Origin: JAKAIY01 sp963809385
GTDB lineage: Bacteria; Chloroflexota; Ktedonobacteria; Ktedonobacterales; JADMIN01
DNA: 64,000 bases
Direction: 5' to 3'
Assembly: GCA_963809385.1 (NCBI GenBank)
Contig: CAWEJL010000002.1
Location: 853,474-917,473, forward strand
A model generated the notes under the pieces. That model was not told the DNA's origin and searched no databases. It saw only the letters and a list, made by a program, of their open reading frames with translations. Every line of letters begins with the position of its first letter. The first letter of the stretch is position 1. Below, piece by piece: positions 60,015 through 64,000 of this stretch. Position numbers and translations under genes: made by a program.

Positions 60015-62402
60015 ATGCGTGAGGCCGGGGAGCGGGGCAAGGGCGGGGCGCGGGAGTGGCGCGCGGACGATGCGCCGCCGCTGGGCCTGCTGCGCCTGCG
60101 GGAGGCCGATATCGTGCGGCTCTGCGGGTTGGGCGCGGCCTCGCGCGGCCTCGACCTCGCCGCCCGGCGCGCCCTGAGCCAGCCGCGCCGCGACGGCTCC
60201 CGTCTGAGCGCGCTGGTGGGCGCCGATGAGCCGGTCGAGGCCTGGATCGAGACCATCGAGACGCCTGAGCCAGTCGAGAGCCTGACGCTGGCGGCGATGC
60301 GCTGGGGCTGCGCGGCGCATACGCCGGACGCGCCCGCCACGCCCGGATCCCCCGGCTGCGAGCATGTCGCAGCCGTCCTCTCCGCCTGGGTGCGCGCGCC
60401 GAGCGACTTCCGCACGCCAGCCGCGCCCCAGGAAGCGCCGCCCGCGCCCGACATCCCAGCGTCCAACAGCCCGCCGCCCGCGCCGGACGGCGCGCCCACC
60501 CCGGCGAAGCCCGCGCGCGCCGGGCCACGCGCGCCCGCCAGCCTCGCCGACGAGCTACGCCGCCTGCCGGAGCGCGAGCTAGTGGCGCTGGCCCGCCGCG
60601 CGCTGGGAAGCGACAGCGCCACGCCCGCGCGCACGGCGGAGGAGACGCTGGCGGCGCTAGAGTCCGCCCTGCGCGACCCCGATGCGCTGGCCCGGCTGCT
60701 GGCGCGGCTGGAGCCGGACGCGCGCGAGCTGCTAGCGTGGCTGCGACTGGCGGGCGGCGCGCTGACCATCGCCGGGCTGGACGCGCTGGCCACCCGCTCC
60801 GGCAGGCCGGTGAGCGCGCTGCGCGGCGTCCTGGCGACGCTGGAGCGCCACGCGCTGCTCTTCCCCAACCTCCTGCCCGACGCGACCCCCGCCCAGCCCG
60901 GCGAGCCACGCGAGCGCTCCTGGCGCGGCGTCTCCGGCTGGCGCATCGCCCCGGAGACGCGCGCCGCCTTGCCGCGCGAGCTACCCATCCAGCCACTCAG
61001 CCGCGCGGAGATGACGGCGGAGCGACCGCGCATCGAGAAGGCGTCGCCGCGCGCGCTGCTGCTGGCGCTGGCGCTGCTGCCGCGCGCGCCCGCGCCACTC
61101 AACCCGCCTCCGCCACGCGACCCCGACACCAGCCCAGGCGACGGGCGCGGCCCGGCGCGGGATGCTGGTGGCGCGTTCCCCCGCGCGCGCGTGGGCGTGG
61201 CGCTCATGCCGGAGGACCTGCCCGAAGCGGCGCTGCTCGCCGCCGCCCGCGCGGCGGGGCTGAGTCCCGACGCCGCGCGGCTGGCCCGCCGTGTCACACT
61301 CTGGGCGCGCGACTGGGACGGTGCGGCTGGCGGCGCGTCGTTCGCGGCCAGCGCGGACGCCCCAGCCTCCGAGCGGCTGCGCGCGTATCAGGCGGCGTTC
61401 GCGGTCTGGCGCACAGCGCGCTCTCCCGCCGATCTCGTAGACCTGGAGCGCGCCACGGGAACCGTCCGCATGCGATACGACCACACGCACGAGGCGTTCC
61501 GCCCGGCGGCGCTGGCGGATGAGGCGGCGGCGGCGCGCGGCTGGGTCACACGCCTGCTGGGCCTGGCCGCGCCCGGCGCGTGGTATCGCGTGGATGATCT
61601 CGTCGAGCTCATCTGGCGGGTCAATCCCTACTTCCTGCGGGGCAAACAACTTGCCTGGCGCACGCCGGTCTGGCGGCTGGAGCGCGTCGCCGATGGCCGT
61701 CCGCTGCGCCCCACCATCCGCGAGGAGTGGAGCGCGGCGGAGGGCGCATACCTGCGGGCGCTGCTGGCGGGACCGCTCCACCTGTGGGGCGCGCTCGATC
61801 TGGCGCTGGCTGGCTCCGGCACGCCGCGACTCTTCCGCCTCACGCCGCTGGGAAGCGCGCTGCTGGCCCGACCACCGCACGAGGCGCAGGCGCCCGGCGA
61901 GATGGCCCGAGCCGCCGCCCAGGCGCTTTCCTTCGACTGGGGCCCGGTGGCGGCGCTGACGAAGGAAGGCGCGCTGGCCGTCCAGCCGCTCGTGGCCACT
62001 CCCGCCCTGCTCGACGCGCTGGAGCAGTGGGCGGAGGTCACGTCGCTGGCGGGCGGGCGGCTGCTCTACACCTTCACCGCCGCCCGCGCGCTGGCGCGCT
62101 TCGATGAGGGAATGGAGCCGGAGCGGGCGCTGGCCCCGCTGCGCGCCGCCGGGCTGGTCCGCGCGGCGCAGACGCTCGCCCCCCGGCTGGAGGGCTGGCG
62201 CCAGGGCTACGGCGACGCGCGGCTGACGGGCGGGCTGGCCATCGTCGAAGGGCGCGACGAGGCCACGCTGCGCGAGGCGCTGGCGGCGGCGCCGGGGATC
62301 GCGGCCCGCGCGCGGCACCTCGGCCCGGCAGTCGTCGCCCTCAGCCACGCTGACGCGGAGACGCTGCGGGCGGCGCTGGCGAAGAAAGGCTGGGAGCTAT
62401 GA
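60015..62402 (+). CDS. Helicase C-terminal-domain (Helicase_C_3-like) protein with SWIM-like region
   Basis: A 795-residue Ala/Arg-rich protein. Near residues 90-115 a degenerate SWIM-type zinc finger is suggested by RWGCAAH followed by PGCEHVAAVLSAW. The middle has repeated winged-helix-like segments (LADELRRLPERELVALARRAL). The C-terminal third has a domain like the XPB/Rad25-associated Helicase_C_3 (KEGALAVQPLVATPALLDALEQWAEVTSL). No helicase motor motifs (Walker A, DEAD) are present. It overlaps the next gene by four bases (ATGA), which encodes a related domain, so the two probably act together, perhaps on DNA. The start is uncertain; ATG at 59985 is the alternative. Confidence 0.72.
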   Translation: MREAGERGKGGAREWRADDAPPLGLLRLREADIVRLCGLGAASRGLDLAARRALSQPRRDGSRLSALVGADEPVEAWIETIETPEPVESLTLAAMRWGCAAHTPDAPATPGSPGCEHVAAVLSAWVRAPSDFRTPAAPQEAPPAPDIPASNSPPPAPDGAPTPAKPARAGPRAPASLADELRRLPERELVALARRALGSDSATPARTAEETLAALESALRDPDALARLLARLEPDARELLAWLRLAGGALTIAGLDALATRSGRPVSALRGVLATLERHALLFPNLLPDATPAQPGEPRERSWRGVSGWRIAPETRAALPRELPIQPLSRAEMTAERPRIEKASPRALLLALALLPRAPAPLNPPPPRDPDTSPGDGRGPARDAGGAFPRARVGVALMPEDLPEAALLAAARAAGLSPDAARLARRVTLWARDWDGAAGGASFAASADAPASERLRAYQAAFAVWRTARSPADLVDLERATGTVRMRYDHTHEAFRPAALADEAAAARGWVTRLLGLAAPGAWYRVDDLVELIWRVNPYFLRGKQLAWRTPVWRLERVADGRPLRPTIREEWSAAEGAYLRALLAGPLHLWGALDLALAGSGTPRLFRLTPLGSALLARPPHEAQAPGEMARAAAQALSFDWGPVAALTKEGALAVQPLVATPALLDALEQWAEVTSLAGGRLLYTFTAARALARFDEGMEPERALAPLRAAGLVRAAQTLAPRLEGWRQGYGDARLTGGLAIVEGRDEATLREALAAAPGIAARARHLGPAVVALSHADAETLRAALAKKGWEL

Positions 62403-63702
62403 GCGGCGCGGAGGGAACCGTACAGATAGACCCCGGACTGGCGGAAGCCGTCCGCCTCCAGCGCGACCTGTACCTCTACTGGGACGGCGCGGCGCGGCTG
62501 GGCGGCGTCCCGCTGACGGCGCGCGGGCTGGTGGCGCGCCCCGCCCTGCGCCGCCTGCTGGAGCCGCTGGGCGCGGACGATACGGAAGACGCCAGCCCCG
62601 ACGCGCCGGAGAACGAGCGCCCGCGCGCCTTCTTTCTGCGCCGCGCGCTGGAGCGGCTGGGGCTGCTACGGATGACGGGCGAGGGCGATGCGCGGCGGCT
62701 GGAGGCGGCGGAGACGCGCATCATGGCGCGCTACCTGGCGCGGACGCTCGCTGAGCGCATCGAGCTACTGGCGCGGCTCTGGGCCACCGGCGCATGGTGG
62801 CCCGATCACCCAGAGCGCGGCGAAACACCCAGCCCGCAGACGCCCGCGCCGCCCGCGCTCGCCCGCGCTCGCCGCCGCGCGCTGGAGATGGTCAGCGCCA
62901 CCACACCCGGCTCGGTGATCGAGCTCATGCCGCTCTCGCCCACGCTGGAACGGCTGCGACGGGGCGCGGGGCAGGTGGGCCGGAGCAGCGCGCGCAACCG
63001 CAAAGGGCCAGCGCGGTCGCAGGCGCGGCTCGCGGCGCTGACTGGCGGCGATGAGACGCTCGCGGCGGCGCTCTCCGGCCCGCTCGCCTGGCTGGGCCTC
63101 GTTCGCTGGGACACTGACGGCGCGACGTGGGTCGCGGGCCTGCCCGCGCTGGCGCTGCGCGGCGGGATGCGGAGCAGCCAGCGGAGGCGCTGGCCGAAGC
63201 GCACGGGCGCGTCGTGGCGCAATCCGACCTGACGCTGATCGCCTACGCCCCGCACACCGCGCCAGAGTTGCTGACGCTCGACCTCTGCGCCGCGCGCGAG
63301 ACACTCGACCAGGCCGCGCGCTACCGCCTGACGCGCCAGAGCTTCGCCCGCGCCCGCGCGCTCGGCTGGGACGCCGCCCAGGCCACCACCCGGCTTGAGC
63401 GGCTGACCGGCGCGCCGCTGCCCGGCCCCGCGCGCGTGGCGCTCACCGACTGGGAGCGCGCCGCCTCGCGCCTGCGCCTCACCGAGGGCGCGACGCTGCT
63501 GGAGGTTCCCTCCGCCCAGACGCTCGACGCGCTGCTGGCCGACCGCGCGGGCGCCGCCTGGGTTCTCCGCCGCCTCACGCCGACCGCCGCGCTGATCCAC
63601 CCCGACGACGCGCCCCACGCCCGCGCCTGGCTCCTCCGCCGCGGCCACCTGCCCGCGATGGTGGAGGCGGCGGACGGTGGACAGGCTCGCAGCCCGGCCT
63701 AA
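62399..63702 (+). CDS. Helicase C-terminal-domain (Helicase_C_3-like) protein, frameshifted
   Basis: About 434 residues after repair. The first frame has an N-terminal helical region (LQRDLYLYWDGAARLGGVPLTARG, RALERLGLLRM), and the second begins near 63170 with VVAQSDLTLIAYAPHTAPELLTLDLCA, then YRLTRQSFARARALGWDAA and LERLTGAPLPGPARVALTDW, the conserved Helicase_C_3 pattern. One base must change near 63170. It is translationally coupled to the upstream gene through ATGA. No ATPase motif is present; the partner motor, if any, is outside the window. Confidence 0.75.
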
Positions 63703-64000
63703 CTGGCCTTCACGACGGGGAACTGCGAGGGCAGGTAGACCTTGCCGTCTATGCCGACCACGCGGTCCTTGCCATCCGAACACGGCACGAGCCAGAGGGG
63801 ATTGCCCGCCCAGCCGCCGCCCGTCCATACCACCTGTCCGGTTTCGATGAGCGTGGCGTCAATCGGAGCAAAGACCAGGTAGGGCTGCGCGCCGGGCCGG
63901 AGCGTCGTGTGACTCTGCGCCTCGACCATGCTCACCGCCTGGGCTTTGGAAAAGAGCGCCAGATGGCCGTGCGGACGGGCTGGCCCGCCGGCGACACTGC
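63699..64000 (-). CDS. Hypothetical protein, C-terminal part (runs off the window)
   Basis: The frame is open to the right edge, so only the last 99 residues are seen. The segment reads as a beta-rich region (PYLVFAPIDATLIETGQVVWTGGG, NPLWLVPCSDGKDRVVGIDGKVYLP). Not recognised. Its stop codon overlaps the end of the plus-strand helicase-domain gene by four bases (convergent). An internal GTG at 63935 could start a shorter form, but no ribosome site supports it. Confidence 0.55.
   Translation of the reverse strand, partial: SVAGGPARPHGHLALFSKAQAVSMVEAQSHTTLRPGAQPYLVFAPIDATLIETGQVVWTGGGWAGNPLWLVPCSDGKDRVVGIDGKVYLPSQFPVVKAS

Noticed and set aside
59303..61297. A 664-codon antisense open frame
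   Set aside because: It runs opposite to the well-supported genes at 59136 and 60015; Ser/Arg/Ala-only composition is the usual artefact of GC-rich coding DNA.
1..64000. CRISPR arrays, rRNA genes, transposases or integrases
   Set aside because: None was found by reading both strands; the only regular arrays are short 9-15 base tandem repeats.

Overview
The window is a GC-rich (about 65%), densely coding bacterial chromosome segment. The best guess is a Chloroflexota bacterium, possibly Ktedonobacteria-like: FhaA/FhaB FHA proteins, PknB-type kinases, inositol-lipid genes, a DUF4388 protein, helicase C-terminal-domain proteins without a helicase motor, and many multi-pass membrane proteins of no recognised family. 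An actinobacterium is the main alternative. No rRNA, CRISPR array, integrase or transposase was seen.

Layout. 0-3.2 kb: a double GNAT acetyltransferase and an ABC-2 exporter pair, then a degenerate tRNA-Ala-like sequence. 3.5-9.6 kb (+): 3-hydroxyacyl-CoA dehydrogenase, dienelactone hydrolase, a frameshifted RibD-like reductase, and two tandem paralogous membrane proteins. 9.6-31.4 kb: a segment bounded by a direct repeat made of the 3' part of a tRNA-Ser(UGA) gene plus its downstream hairpin. The intact tRNA is at the right end and a decayed copy at the left, as expected for an integrated island. Inside are a LURP-one-like protein, a patatin, a kinase-pseudokinase receptor, an XRE-AAA-TPR regulator with a second kinase, two ATP-grasp enzymes, a second myo-inositol-phosphate synthase, an ABC exporter fused to an FHA domain, a beta-propeller and small proteins. 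Three genes or gene sets there share a 55-bp upstream element.

31.4-39 kb (mostly -): FtsW/RodA, FhaB, FhaA, RibF, then Fur, a membrane protein and a NYN-domain protein. 39.3-46.5 kb (-): an inositol-phospholipid gene set of ArsR regulator, Ins-1-P synthase, two LpxL/PatA-like acyltransferases, PHP phosphoesterase, PimA-like glycosyltransferase and a PgsA-like CDP-alcohol transferase. GDP-mannose pyrophosphorylase (46.9 kb), a polyprenol-phosphate-mannose synthase (51.7 kb) and an MshA-like glycosyltransferase (53.6 kb) are close by. Together they suggest phosphatidylinositol-mannoside-like lipids. 48-64 kb: DUF4388 protein, Cache-type sensor, Crp regulator, acyl-ACP thioesterase, membrane proteins and two helicase C-terminal-domain proteins.

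Quality. At least a dozen genes need one or more single-base frame corrections. One lies at 5.6 kb and all the others between 31.7 and 63.2 kb. The inositol-phosphate synthase copy at 45 kb differs from its intact paralogue by a one-base insertion. Sequencing or assembly error is the simplest explanation, so these genes are annotated as whole units with the break stated.
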